Positions 24,331 through 33,335 of a stretch of DNA of 64,000 bases are shown piece by piece. The notes under the pieces are model-generated. The model was given only the letters and a program-made list of their open reading frames with translations. It ran no database searches and had not been told where the DNA came from. The position numbers were made by a program, and so were the translations under genes. How positions within the stretch are numbered: the first letter of the stretch is position 1; every line of letters begins with the position of its first letter. Location of the stretch: positions 62,001 through 126,000 of the forward strand of contig NZ_BAAAFG010000016.1 in the NCBI RefSeq assembly GCF_039523415.1, given 5' to 3'. Origin of the DNA: Gangjinia marincola. Lineage in GTDB: Bacteria; Bacteroidota; Bacteroidia; Flavobacteriales; Flavobacteriaceae.

Positions 24331-26781
24331 TTAAAGCTCCTTTGCGTTCTTTACTTTTTGTTTGGTAAGTGCTACTTGTAAGACTTCACTCATGTCTTTA
24401 ACATAGTGAAAAGTAAGTCCTTTTAAGTAGTCCTGCTTGATATCCTCAATATCAGATTTGTTATCTGCACACAACACGATTTCTTTAATTCGGGCACGCT
24501 TGGCGGCGAGAATCTTTTCTTTAATTCCACCGACCGGAAGCACTTTTCCACGCAGCGTGATTTCGCCGGTCATTGCAATGCTCTTTTTCACTTTTCGCTG
24601 GGTAAATAAAGATACCAGTGATGTTAACATTGTGATCCCGGCACTTGGACCATCCTTTGGGGTAGCCCCTTCTGGCACATGGATATGTACGTTATACTTC
24701 TCAAAAACCGAAGGGTCAATTCCAAATTCTTCTGCATTGGCTTTGATGTATTCCATTGCAATGGTCGCCGACTCTTTCATGACCTTTCCTAAATTTCCGG
24801 TAATGCTTAGATTCCCTTTTCCTTTAGATAAAATGGATTCGATAAATAAAATATCTCCTCCTACCTTAGTCCACGCCAATCCAGTTACCACACCTGCAAC
24901 ATCGTTGTTTTCATACTTGTCGCGCTCTAATTTAGTAGTCCCCAAAACCTCTACTACATCTTCATTAGAAATGGTGATGTTATATTCCTCTTCCATCGCG
25001 ATATTTTTGGCTGCATAACGCACCATTTTTGCGATTTGTTTTTCCAGTCCGCGCACACCACTTTCACGTGTATATCCTTCTACAATCTTTTCAAGTCGTT
25101 TTTTTCCAATCTTAAGTTGGTCTTTGGTCATCCCGTGCTCCTTAAGCTGCTTCGGCAGTAGATGCTTACGGGCGATTTCTACTTTTTCTTCAATCGTATA
25201 CCCGGTTACATTAATGATTTCCATACGATCTCTCAAGGCCGGCTGAATCGTATTTAAGCTATTAGACGTAGCGATAAACATCACTTTAGAAAGGTCATAG
25301 CCTAATTCTAAAAAGTTATCATGAAACTCACTGTTTTGCTCTGGATCTAAGACTTCTAGCAAGGCGGAAGATGGATCACCTTGGATTCCGCTAGAAAGCT
25401 TATCGATTTCATCTAATACAAACACAGGATTACTGGTTCCTGCTTTCTTGATGCTTTGAATAATTCTACCGGGCATGGCACCGATATAGGTTTTACGATG
25501 ACCGCGTACTTCGGCTTCATCACGCATACCTCCTAAGGAGACACGAACATACTCTCGTCCAAGTGCTTCGGCAACTGACTTCCCCAGCGAAGTTTTCCCC
25601 ACACCGGGAGGTCCATACAAGCAAATGATGGGCGACTTCATATCGTTTCGTAATTTAAGTACCGCTAAGTATTCAATAATACGACGTTTTACCTCATCTA
25701 AACCGTGATGATCCCGATCTAATATCTTTTTGGCGCGTTTTAAGTCGAATTTATCTTTACTAAATTCATTCCAGGGTAATTCCAGTACTAAATCCAGATA
25801 ATTACGTTGGATAGAGAATTCAGCCACCTGCGGATTCATACGCTGTAGCTTCGCAATCTCTTTTTTGAAATGCTTGGCCACTTTCTCGTTCCATTTTTTC
25901 TTCTTTCCGCGGGCTTTCATTTCTTCAATCTCATCCTCGTGCGAAGCGCCACCCAACTCTTCTTGAATGGTTTTCATTTGCTGATGCAAGAAATATTCTC
26001 GTTGCTGTTGGCTCATATCGCTCTGCACCTTAGACTGGATATCTTGTTTAAGTTCCAGTTTTTGAAATTCTGTATTCATGAATTTCAAGGTTTCCAGTGC
26101 GCGCTCTTTGAGATCATTCGTTTCTAATAAAGACTGTTTATCCTCAACAGATAAACTCATATTAGAAGAAACAAAGTTGATGAGGAAACTTGGACTCTCA
26201 ATATTCTTTATTGCGAAAGACGCTTCGCTGGGAATGTTCGGACTGTGGCTGATGATTTGAAGCGATAGATCCTTAATGGATTCTACGATAGCAGAGAATT
26301 CTTCATTAGCCTTCTCTGGTCTAGTTTCAGGAACTTCCTTGATCGAAGCTGTGAGGTAAGGTTGCTCTGCCGTAATTTCCTGTATTTCAAAGCGTTTTTT
26401 TCCCTGGATAATTACCGTTGTGTTACCATCTGGCATTTTAAGTACACGTAATATTCGGGCTACAACACCAGTCGTATAAATATCTGTAAAGGCAGGATTT
26501 TCAACTTCCTCATCAGTTTGTGCCACTACTCCTATTACTTTACTACCATTGTTGGCATCATTGATGAGCTTGATAGATTTATCTCTCCCGGCTGTAATTG
26601 GAATGACTACTCCCGGAAAAAGAACTGTGTTTCTTAACGGTAAAATTGGAATTGAATCAGGTAACTCTTCATTATTGATTTCTTCTTCATCTTCAGGCGT
26701 CATTAAGGGTATTAATTCGGCATCCTGATCTATTCCTTGTAATGACATTTTGTCAAATGAAATTGATTTCACTTTACTCAT
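24331..26781 (-). CDS. lon: ATP-dependent protease Lon
   Basis: 816 aa with all three Lon parts: the N-terminal substrate domain (PILPLRNTVLFPGVVIPI), the AAA+ module with Walker A GPPGVGKTSLGKS and Walker B PVFVLDEIDKL, and the C-terminal serine protease domain with the catalytic Ser in PKDGPSAGITM and the Lys further on (LPVGGIKEKILAAKRA). Lon degrades misfolded and regulatory proteins in the cytoplasm. The first ~40 residues are an acidic extension usual in Bacteroidota. It appears monocistronic. Confidence 0.97.
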   Translation of the reverse strand: MSKVKSISFDKMSLQGIDQDAELIPLMTPEDEEEINNEELPDSIPILPLRNTVLFPGVVIPITAGRDKSIKLINDANNGSKVIGVVAQTDEEVENPAFTDIYTTGVVARILRVLKMPDGNTTVIIQGKKRFEIQEITAEQPYLTASIKEVPETRPEKANEEFSAIVESIKDLSLQIISHSPNIPSEASFAIKNIESPSFLINFVSSNMSLSVEDKQSLLETNDLKERALETLKFMNTEFQKLELKQDIQSKVQSDMSQQQREYFLHQQMKTIQEELGGASHEDEIEEMKARGKKKKWNEKVAKHFKKEIAKLQRMNPQVAEFSIQRNYLDLVLELPWNEFSKDKFDLKRAKKILDRDHHGLDEVKRRIIEYLAVLKLRNDMKSPIICLYGPPGVGKTSLGKSVAEALGREYVRVSLGGMRDEAEVRGHRKTYIGAMPGRIIQSIKKAGTSNPVFVLDEIDKLSSGIQGDPSSALLEVLDPEQNSEFHDNFLELGYDLSKVMFIATSNSLNTIQPALRDRMEIINVTGYTIEEKVEIARKHLLPKQLKEHGMTKDQLKIGKKRLEKIVEGYTRESGVRGLEKQIAKMVRYAAKNIAMEEEYNITISNEDVVEVLGTTKLERDKYENNDVAGVVTGLAWTKVGGDILFIESILSKGKGNLSITGNLGKVMKESATIAMEYIKANAEEFGIDPSVFEKYNVHIHVPEGATPKDGPSAGITMLTSLVSLFTQRKVKKSIAMTGEITLRGKVLPVGGIKEKILAAKRARIKEIVLCADNKSDIEDIKQDYLKGLTFHYVKDMSEVLQVALTKQKVKNAKEL

Positions 26782-26958
26782 AGTATTATTTCTAGTGTAC
26801 TTTAATTGTCTCTTAAAGGGAATTCTTCCGTATATATCTATCTGTCAACACCCTGATCTTCCCGTTTTGATCATTTTTATACTCATAAATGGCAATTCTT
26901 ATGCCATCGCTCCATTTTCCGACTAAAAATAAAAAAGATGACAAAAAGTGTAACAGTT

Positions 26959-26966
26959 TATATTTG
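26959..26966 (+). promoter_or_regulatory. -7 promoter box of the sigma-factor operon (TATATTTG)
   Basis: TATATTTG, a full TAnnTTTG match, lies 33 bp upstream of the TTG start of the sigma factor gene. Confidence 0.55.
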
Positions 26967-26998
26967 GAGGTATCTTTAGAATAGAATGTGATCATTTT

Positions 26999-27562
26999 TT
27001 GCAACTAACCCAACCACATATTAGCTCATTACTTGCGCAATGTAAACAAGGAGATCAACGTGCACAGCTTAAGGTCTATGATTTATATTATAAGGCAATG
27101 TATAATACTGCACGCCGAATTGTGCATGATGCTGCTGAGGCCGAAGATATTATGCAAGAAGCTTTTTTAAAAGCGTTTAGCAAGTTAGATAGTTTTAGAG
27201 AGGATTCATCTTTTGGTTCATGGTTAAAGCGAATCGTGGTGAATCACAGTATTAGGGCCTATCATCAACAGATAAAAATGCAAAAGGTAGCCTATGAGCA
27301 TGTAGAACATGAAGTAATGACGCATCATCAGAGAGTTGTCCTGGAGAAAAACGAAGTTACTGCAGCGAAAGTCAAACGAGTTTTGAGTGCGTTAAACTCA
27401 CTTAAAGAGAATTATCGCTTGTCCCTCACCTTGCATTTGATCGAGGGATACGATTATGAGGAGGTTAGTACTATTATGGAAATATCATATGCAAATTGCA
27501 GAACTATGATTTCTAGAGCAAAAGAAAAATTGAGAAAAATATTGACAAATGAGTACCAATAA
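26999..27562 (+). CDS. ECF-type RNA polymerase sigma factor
   Basis: 187 residues with sigma-70 region 2 (YNTARRIVHDAAEAEDIMQE, then FSKLDSFREDSSFGSWLKRI) and region 4 (LSLTLHLIEGYDYEEVSTIM, then SYANCRTMISRAKEKLRKIL), and nothing between, as in ECF sigma factors. The start is TTG at 26999; no in-frame ATG precedes region 2. It overlaps the next gene by 14 bp. That gene has the size, charge and single membrane span of an anti-sigma factor, so the pair probably senses an envelope signal and drives this operon or others. Confidence 0.9.
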   Translation: MQLTQPHISSLLAQCKQGDQRAQLKVYDLYYKAMYNTARRIVHDAAEAEDIMQEAFLKAFSKLDSFREDSSFGSWLKRIVVNHSIRAYHQQIKMQKVAYEHVEHEVMTHHQRVVLEKNEVTAAKVKRVLSALNSLKENYRLSLTLHLIEGYDYEEVSTIMEISYANCRTMISRAKEKLRKILTNEYQ

Positions 27563-28094
27563 GCACGTAGAAGATATATTTAAAGAGCTCTCTTTTGATC
27601 TTCAAGAGCCAACAACGGGACATAGAGAACGCTTTACTAAGAAATTAAGCGAGAATAATTACCGTAGAAAATCTCATTGGCCAACCTGGCTTAGTATTGC
27701 AGCGAGTATTGTACTAATAATGAGTATTGCGGGATTATTTATTTTTTCTACCGCTCCTTCGGAAGCCGGCGAACTGGGAAGTGTTTCTAAAGAAATGAAA
27801 CAAACACAGTCTTTCTATTCGGCTGCAATTGAGCATGAGCTAAATCAATTAAAAAATAATACATCTCCTGAAGCAAAGCAACTTATTCAGGATGCCATGA
27901 TCCAAATAACGTTACTTGAAGCACGATATGATGTTTTGAAATCAGATTTAATAGAAAGTGAGCAAGATCAACGCGTAATATTTGCTATGATTAACAATTT
28001 TCAACAACGCATTGATCTCTTAAAAGAGGTCATGGAAAAAATTCAAACCATTAATGAACTAAAATCAACTAAAAATGAAAATCAATACCTTTAA
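27549..28094 (+). CDS. Putative membrane anti-sigma factor
   Basis: 181 aa. About 45 cytoplasmic residues (ending ENNYRRKSHWPTW) precede one transmembrane segment (LSIAASIVLIMSIAGLFIF). The long extracytoplasmic part is helical and rich in Q, E and K, probably coiled coil. There is no recognised zinc anti-sigma motif, so the role is inferred from overlap with the sigma factor gene (14 bp) and topology. It also overlaps the following gene by 20 bp. Confidence 0.6.
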   Translation: MSTNKHVEDIFKELSFDLQEPTTGHRERFTKKLSENNYRRKSHWPTWLSIAASIVLIMSIAGLFIFSTAPSEAGELGSVSKEMKQTQSFYSAAIEHELNQLKNNTSPEAKQLIQDAMIQITLLEARYDVLKSDLIESEQDQRVIFAMINNFQQRIDLLKEVMEKIQTINELKSTKNENQYL

Positions 28095-29169
28095 ACTTAT
28101 CGTATGTTTATTATGTGTTCCAGTAATCACTTTAGCTCACGGCGAGAAAGGCAAGAATTGGAAGCATACCAAATCTAAAAAAATCAATAAAAATTTTAAT
28201 GTTAATGCTAACGCGCTCTTGGCAATTGATAACAGCTACGGTAATATTGATATTACAACCTGGGATCAAAATAAAGTAGTCATGGAAATCATTATCACAA
28301 CTAGCGGAGATGATCTTGAAGATGTACAAGAGCATCTTGACAATATTAATGTAGATATTAGTTCCAGCTCAAGTAAGGTTTCTGCTAAAACGATTTTCGA
28401 CAAAAAAGAAAAAAGTTGGTGGAGTAGTTGGTGGGGAGGAAATAACAATGTCCACACCGAAATAAATTACATCATTAAAGCTCCTAGTAGCAATAATTTT
28501 GAATTGGATAATGACTATGGCAGTATTGCGCTGGATAAAGCTACGGGTAGTGTGGATATCAATTGTGATTATGGTAAACTAATCCTGGGAGAATTATTAT
28601 CTACAGATAATTATTTGAATTTTGATTATACCAATAATAGCACCATTCAATACATGAAGTCTGGCAAAATTAGCGCAGATTATAGCGGCTTTGAATTGAT
28701 GAAAGCCGACGATTTGGAGTTGCGAGCAGATTATACAAAGTCTAGCTTAGGAGCCATTAAAAAACTAAATTATAACTGTGACTACGGGAAAATTACCGTG
28801 GAGAAAACAATGGGTGTAATAGGGCGTGGTGATTATGTCTCTCAGCGTATCGGGCAATTAGAAGGAGAGGCCGATTTGAATAGTGACTACGGAAGTATAA
28901 AAATTGAAACGGTGAGAGAAAAATCAGGAAACATAAGAATTGATTCTGATTATACTCCGGTAAGAATTGGTTACGATGCTAACTATGAGTTTACGATCAC
29001 TGCAGACTTATCTTATGCCAACTTAAAAGGAAAGGATGAGCTCACGCTAACGTTAGACGAAAAAAGCAATGGAGGTCGTAAAATAAACGGATATCACCTC
29101 AATAAAAATGCGAAAAATACGATTAATATCAATTCAGATTATGGAAGTGTTACCTTAACCAAACAATAA
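28075..29169 (+). CDS. Secreted DUF4097-like beta-repeat protein
   Basis: 364 aa with a signal peptide (LIVCLLCVPVITLAHG). The body is a repeated strand pattern built round 'DYGSI/DYGKI' turns: NSYGNIDITTW, NDYGSIALDK, CDYGKLILGE, CDYGKITVEK, SDYGSIKIET and SDYGSVTLTK. This resembles the right-handed beta-helix-like DUF4097/adhesin group. It is likely periplasmic or surface-exposed. Its place directly behind a sigma/anti-sigma pair suggests an envelope-response output or sensor partner; the function is not known. Confidence 0.75.
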   Translation: MKINTFKLIVCLLCVPVITLAHGEKGKNWKHTKSKKINKNFNVNANALLAIDNSYGNIDITTWDQNKVVMEIIITTSGDDLEDVQEHLDNINVDISSSSSKVSAKTIFDKKEKSWWSSWWGGNNNVHTEINYIIKAPSSNNFELDNDYGSIALDKATGSVDINCDYGKLILGELLSTDNYLNFDYTNNSTIQYMKSGKISADYSGFELMKADDLELRADYTKSSLGAIKKLNYNCDYGKITVEKTMGVIGRGDYVSQRIGQLEGEADLNSDYGSIKIETVREKSGNIRIDSDYTPVRIGYDANYEFTITADLSYANLKGKDELTLTLDEKSNGGRKINGYHLNKNAKNTININSDYGSVTLTKQ

Positions 29170-29221
29170 TAATCTTTCTAATTTAACTAGTAATAAAACG
29201 AACAACATAAAACAAATTATC

Positions 29222-29950
29222 ATGAAAAAACTATCTGTATTAATCATCGCATTAGCCTTTGTATCAACAACTCAAGCTCAATGGTGGGGAAGCGATAAAA
29301 TAAAGGGAAATGGTAAGGTAATAACTGAAAATCGATCTACCGGTGACTACGATGAAGTTACATTACAGGGCTGGATGGACGTAGAGTTAGTTCAAGGAAC
29401 CGAAGGCAAACTGGTTATCTCTGGTGAAAGCAATTTATTAGAATATATTGAGACAGAAGTTAAAGGTGGAGAGCTTGTAATAAAGCAAAAGAAAGGTGTT
29501 CAACTTAAACCCACCAGCGGTGAAACTATTTTGATCAAAGTTCCTGTAGAGGCCATAAGTGGTGCTAATGTGGTAGGATCTGGTGACATGATAGGAAAAA
29601 TGAAATTAAAAGCTGATTTCTTTGAAACCAGTGTTACAGGATCTGGAGATTTAGTAATTGAAGTTGAAGCGAGAGATACCAATGCAAAAGTAACCGGGTC
29701 AGGAGATTTGTCAATTAAAGGAAGTACAAAAACACTGGATTGCAGAGTTTCGGGTTCTGGTGATCTGGATGCAAGAAATCTTGTAGCAGAAAATGTAGAT
29801 GCTAAGGTAGCGGGATCTGGTGATATAAGCGTTCATGCAACACAAAGTCTAAAAGCAAGCGTTGCGGGATCTGGTGACATCACCTACAAAGGTGACCCAG
29901 AAATGCGTGACATTAACAAAGCTGGCTCTGGTGACGTTACCAAAGGCTAA
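29222..29950 (+). CDS. Head-GIN domain (DUF2807) secreted protein
   Basis: 242 aa with a signal peptide (LSVLIIALAFVSTTQAQ). The DUF2807 'head GIN' domain shows regular GSGD turns about every 19-20 residues (VVGSGDM, VTGSGDL, VTGSGDL, VSGSGDL, VAGSGDI, VAGSGDI, KAGSGDV), forming a beta-helix. It is the last gene of the sigma-factor operon, 52 bp after the DUF4097-like gene, and ends before a terminator. A second head-GIN protein, a lipoprotein, is at 59551. The family role is unknown. Confidence 0.85.
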   Translation: MKKLSVLIIALAFVSTTQAQWWGSDKIKGNGKVITENRSTGDYDEVTLQGWMDVELVQGTEGKLVISGESNLLEYIETEVKGGELVIKQKKGVQLKPTSGETILIKVPVEAISGANVVGSGDMIGKMKLKADFFETSVTGSGDLVIEVEARDTNAKVTGSGDLSIKGSTKTLDCRVSGSGDLDARNLVAENVDAKVAGSGDISVHATQSLKASVAGSGDITYKGDPEMRDINKAGSGDVTKG

Positions 29951-30050
29951 TTTCTAATTAAGGTCATGTCCACTTAGTCCATTCATGCCTCAAGCAAGGA
30001 AGGAAGGAAAATCCTATACAGTCGAACAAATTCGGCAACAAGCGTAAAAA

Positions 30051-30083
30051 ACTGAGACCTCAGATAAAGAGTCTCAGTCTTTT
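30051..30083 (+). terminator. Terminator of the sigma-factor operon
   Basis: An 8-bp stem ACTGAGAC / GTCTCAGT with a 12-nt loop, followed by CTTTTT. Confidence 0.8.
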
Positions 30084-30104
30084 TAGGTAATATTATGTAA
30101 CAAT

Positions 30105-30112
30105 TACCTTTG
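30105..30112 (+). promoter_or_regulatory. -7 promoter box (TACCTTTG)
   Basis: TACCTTTG fits the consensus and contains the TTG that would otherwise be the first start of the downstream frame, so translation more likely begins at the ATG at 30125. Confidence 0.6.
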
Positions 30113-30124
30113 CAGGAAAAGAAG

Positions 30125-30361
30125 ATGGAGAAAAACCTAAAACTCATATGGGACTTTAGAGGACCAACTGCAAAACAAACGGCGGAGCACCATGAAATTC
30201 ACTTAAAAGAATATAGTACTGCCCAAAATCTGACCTTAACTACTACGGGAACAATGGATATATCAGAGCTGTATTCAATTGCCTATATGATTGTTACACC
30301 TACTGAAATGCCTGAGGTACGAGATGCATTAAAACCCCATCGAGGTCAGTATGCAGAGTAG
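30125..30361 (+). CDS. Small conserved-looking protein of unknown function
   Basis: 78 aa starting at ATG 30125 (MEKNLKLIWDFRGPTAKQTA). It has no signal peptide or membrane span. The compact sequence with H and E pairs (AEHHEIHLKEY, then ISELYSIAYMIVTP) resembles small single-domain cytoplasmic proteins found across Flavobacteriaceae, but I cannot name a family. It has its own promoter and sits between two terminated units. The in-frame TTG at 30110 is within the promoter box and is rejected. Confidence 0.65.
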   Translation: MEKNLKLIWDFRGPTAKQTAEHHEIHLKEYSTAQNLTLTTTGTMDISELYSIAYMIVTPTEMPEVRDALKPHRGQYAE

Positions 30362-30476
30362 TCATTCTGTTTAAGATTTAAGGTTTAGGTTGAAAATTTA
30401 TTGTTAGATTGAACCAGAAGTTTACTTAGCTCCTTTTAATTACAAGCGTCCGAATTAAGAATACTCTCTAATAACT

Positions 30477-30506
30477 TTTGGCAAAGACTTTGCTTAGTTA
30501 TATTTG
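30477..30506 (+). promoter_or_regulatory. Promoter of the Skp-like gene (TTTG - 18 bp - TATATTTG)
   Basis: TTTG at 30477-30480 and TATATTTG at 30499-30506 match both boxes of the flavobacterial consensus, 20 bp before the start codon. Confidence 0.75.
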
Positions 30507-30526
30507 CCACTTAACAAAAAATGATC

Positions 30527-31039
30527 ATGAAACGAATTTTATTTACTTGTACATTTCTATTTATTACCATAGGCGCTTTCGCACAAACTGTTGGAACGAT
30601 TGATACTAACCTCATCCTTTCTAAAATGACCGAACTTCCTAAAGTTCAAAAAGAAGTAGATGAATATGCCAAGGGATTAGAAACTCAGTTGCAGGAAAAA
30701 ATGGATGTTTATAGACAAGACATCAAAACATTTCAAGAAGAAATGCAGGGCAAGGAGCAAAAGGACATTGACCAGGACACACTTAAAGAGAAGCAAAAAG
30801 AGATGATGACGAAGGAACAGGATATTTCAAACTTTAGAAAGAATGCACAAATGATGGTGCAGCTTAAAGAAAATGAGCTTATGCAACCTATTTATAATAA
30901 GCTAAGCCAGGCGATTGCAGATGTAGCAAAAGAAAAGAAGTATACTCAAGTTCTTACTATAGATAACACCATTGCTTATATGGATCCAGCGCATGATATC
31001 ACAACATTGGTTCTTACGAAGTTAGGATTACAGATGTAA
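30527..31039 (+). CDS. Skp/OmpH-family periplasmic chaperone
   Basis: About 170 aa: a signal peptide (FTCTFLFITIGAFAQ), then VGTIDTNLILSKMTELPKVQ, a long charged coiled coil (residues about 40-115) and a conserved C-terminal piece (YTQVLTIDNTIAYMDP). This is the Skp/OmpH layout: a trimeric 'jellyfish' chaperone that holds unfolded outer-membrane proteins. ATG at 30521, two codons earlier, is an alternative start. It is flanked by its own promoter and terminator, so it is monocistronic. Confidence 0.88.
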   Translation: MKRILFTCTFLFITIGAFAQTVGTIDTNLILSKMTELPKVQKEVDEYAKGLETQLQEKMDVYRQDIKTFQEEMQGKEQKDIDQDTLKEKQKEMMTKEQDISNFRKNAQMMVQLKENELMQPIYNKLSQAIADVAKEKKYTQVLTIDNTIAYMDPAHDITTLVLTKLGLQM

Positions 31040-31061
31040 TCTCTCATCTTATTTTTTTAAC

Positions 31062-31089
31062 AAAAAGAGCCTTATTAGAGGCTCTTTTT
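31062..31089. terminator. Bidirectional terminator after the Skp-like gene
   Basis: A 10-bp stem AAAAAGAGCC / GGCTCTTTTT with an 8-nt loop lies between convergent genes. T or A tracts flank both sides. Confidence 0.85.
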
Positions 31090-31092
31090 ATT

Positions 31093-31599
31093 TTACCAAT
31101 GAAAATTTCGATCTCCTATATCCAAATCTTCTCTCACTAAATAATCGGTTATAGTTCTATAGGTATCACCGTACTGTTTATGACGAAAGGATAAGGTAAG
31201 AGAATCCTTCGTTAATTTTAGAATCTTGAAATCCTTAAAATTCTTTTCCTGATTGAATAATGCCGGTATTTGATCGCTGGATAGTCTAAGATAGGATTGC
31301 TGATTACTATTTGTTAAAATTTTCCAGGTTGCAACTAATGATTCCCCACATTCATTGGACTCGTTGTTGTTATCACTCACCTTACCTTCTACCGAAAACT
31401 CCTGTCGATACCGCATAAAACAGTAGCCCATGTTCATTCTGGTCTTATCGTTAAACCTTCGGGCGATTTTCCAGGTTTTAGTAGAGTCTGAAGCTAGTAA
31501 CTGCTCAGGATTCTTTGGAAGACGATAAGGTTCCTCAATTTCCTCCGCACAAGAAAACAGACTAATTAGTAAAGTTAACGCTATGAGATATTTTTGCAT
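31093..31599 (-). CDS. Hypothetical lipoprotein (lipocalin-like size)
   Basis: 168 aa. The lipobox LFSC follows a short hydrophobic leader (LIALTLLIS), so it is a secreted, lipid-anchored protein. The mature part (residues about 40-160) has alternating strands and phrases such as TWKIARRF, ATWKILTN and LTLSFRHKQYGDTYRT, like the small lipocalin-like lipoproteins of Bacteroidota. It has two extra cysteines (YCFMR and NECGE) that could pair. No operon partner is visible. Confidence 0.7.
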   Translation of the reverse strand: MQKYLIALTLLISLFSCAEEIEEPYRLPKNPEQLLASDSTKTWKIARRFNDKTRMNMGYCFMRYRQEFSVEGKVSDNNNESNECGESLVATWKILTNSNQQSYLRLSSDQIPALFNQEKNFKDFKILKLTKDSLTLSFRHKQYGDTYRTITDYLVREDLDIGDRNFHW

Positions 31600-31751
31600 G
31601 TTCTAAATGTAATCATCCCGTTGGATAATAGATGTAAATATCCACATTTCTACGTATTAATGTATACAAATGGTCGCATTAACTATAGGGAAAGCATAGA
31701 GATTTTTTTTAGATGAGAATAACTTAGAATATACCTGTGATAGAATTTATC

Positions 31752-33224
31752 TTATCTACTATAATTAGGTGCCTCTTTGGTAATTGTGACATCATGTGGA
31801 TGACTTTCATTAATTCCGCTGGCGGTTATTTTAATGAATTTGGCACTATTTTTAAGATCCTCCACCGTAGCTGCACCACAATATCCCATTCCGGCTCTTA
31901 GTCCGCCTATGAATTGGGTCATGCTCTCTACCAGTTCTCCTTTATACGGTACACGACCTACGATACCTTCGGGCACTAATTTTTTAATATCGTCTTCTAC
32001 ATCTTGAAAATAGCGATCTTTAGAACCTTCTTTCATTGCTTCAACAGATCCCATGCCGCGGTAAGATTTAAACTTTCGGCCTTCATAAATAATGGTTTCT
32101 CCAGGGGATTCTTTGGTTCCTGCCAGCAACGATCCCAACATCACACAGTCTGCTCCTGCTGCAAGTGCTTTGGGTATATCCCCTGTGTATCTAATTCCGC
32201 CATCGGCAATTACAGGTACTCCCGTTCCTTTAATGGCAGCAGCCACTTCAAGTACAGCAGAAAATTGTGGAAAACCTACCCCCGCCACTACACGTGTTGT
32301 ACAGATCGATCCCGGACCTATTCCCACTTTCACAGCATCTGCTCCTGCATCAACCAGATATTTAGCCGCTTGGGCTGTGGCGATATTACCTACCACCACC
32401 TCAAGCTTAGGGAATTTTTCTTTAACTTCTGTTAGAATGGTTACCACCCCTTTTGTGTGACCGTGAGCCGTATCTATCACAATCGCATCAACGCCAGCTT
32501 TTACTAAAGCCTCTGCACGCTCTACGGCGTCTCCTGTTACTCCTATTGCTGCGGCAACGCGTAATCTTCCGAAGGAATCCTTGTTTGCATGAGGTTTTTG
32601 GGTGAGCTTGGTGATATCTCTAAAGGTTATTAATCCTATGAGCATATATTTCTCATCAACTACAGGGAGTTTTTCAATTTTGTTTTTTTGTAAAATGACT
32701 TCGGCATCACTTAAAGAGGTACCTTTTTTTACAGTAACCAGATCTTTAGTCGTCATAACTTCACTTATGGGACGATCGTTTTGGTGTTCAAAGCGCAAGT
32801 CACGATTAGTTACAATTCCGATCAATTTTTTATCGCTATCTACAATTGGAATCCCGCCAATGCTATGCTCTGCCATATGTTGCTTCGCATCAAGTACAGT
32901 TGCCGTTTGTGGAAGCGTCACAGGATCAAGAATCATCCCATTCTCTGCACGTTTTACTTTACGCACCTTAGTCGCTTGTTGCTCAATGGTCATGTTTTTG
33001 TGGAGGACCCCTATCCCACCCTCACGCGCAATAGCAATAGCCATTTTGGATTCAGTTACTGTGTCCATAGCAGCAGAAACTACGGGAACATTAAGCGAAA
33101 TATTTTTTGTGAACTTGGACTTTATGCTTACTTCTCTGGGGAGCACCTGGCTGTATGCGGGAACAAGAAGAACATCATCGTACGTTAATCCTTCTCCTAT
33201 AATCTTAGATTCGTGTGCGGTCAT
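31752..33224 (-). CDS. guaB: IMP dehydrogenase
   Basis: GuaB oxidises IMP to XMP with NAD, the gateway to GTP. 490 aa: TIM barrel start (LTYDDVLLVPAYS), inserted CBS pair (about 95-210; IGIVTNRDLRFE, GLITFRDITKL), the active-site cysteine loop GPGSICTTRVVAGVG, the Asp/Gly loop IADGGIRYTGDI and the mobile flap (YRGMGSVEAM, later PEGIVGRVPYKG). It is complete. Because (p)ppGpp enzymes usually control this branch, the spoT gene at 1794 is a likely regulator in the cell, not through this operon. Confidence 0.97.
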   Translation of the reverse strand: MTAHESKIIGEGLTYDDVLLVPAYSQVLPREVSIKSKFTKNISLNVPVVSAAMDTVTESKMAIAIAREGGIGVLHKNMTIEQQATKVRKVKRAENGMILDPVTLPQTATVLDAKQHMAEHSIGGIPIVDSDKKLIGIVTNRDLRFEHQNDRPISEVMTTKDLVTVKKGTSLSDAEVILQKNKIEKLPVVDEKYMLIGLITFRDITKLTQKPHANKDSFGRLRVAAAIGVTGDAVERAEALVKAGVDAIVIDTAHGHTKGVVTILTEVKEKFPKLEVVVGNIATAQAAKYLVDAGADAVKVGIGPGSICTTRVVAGVGFPQFSAVLEVAAAIKGTGVPVIADGGIRYTGDIPKALAAGADCVMLGSLLAGTKESPGETIIYEGRKFKSYRGMGSVEAMKEGSKDRYFQDVEDDIKKLVPEGIVGRVPYKGELVESMTQFIGGLRAGMGYCGAATVEDLKNSAKFIKITASGINESHPHDVTITKEAPNYSR

Positions 33225-33272
33225 GGCAATTAATTTAATGCGAAAAGATGTCGCTTAATTTCTAATTGCATG

Positions 33273-33280
33273 CAAATATA
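33273..33280 (-). promoter_or_regulatory. -7 promoter box of guaB (TATATTTG)
   Basis: A minus-strand TATATTTG lies 49 bp upstream of the guaB ATG, next to the short palindrome TTGCATGCAA. Confidence 0.55.
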
Positions 33281-33335
33281 CATTTTAGAAATGAGTTTAT
33301 AACGTGATTTTAAATTCACTTTATTTTTATGAGGA

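Noticed and set aside
26813..27004. 63-residue minus-strand frame between lon and the sigma factor gene
   Set aside because: It overlaps the sigma-factor start and promoter, has no recognisable family or promoter of its own, and is short; a coding role cannot be supported.
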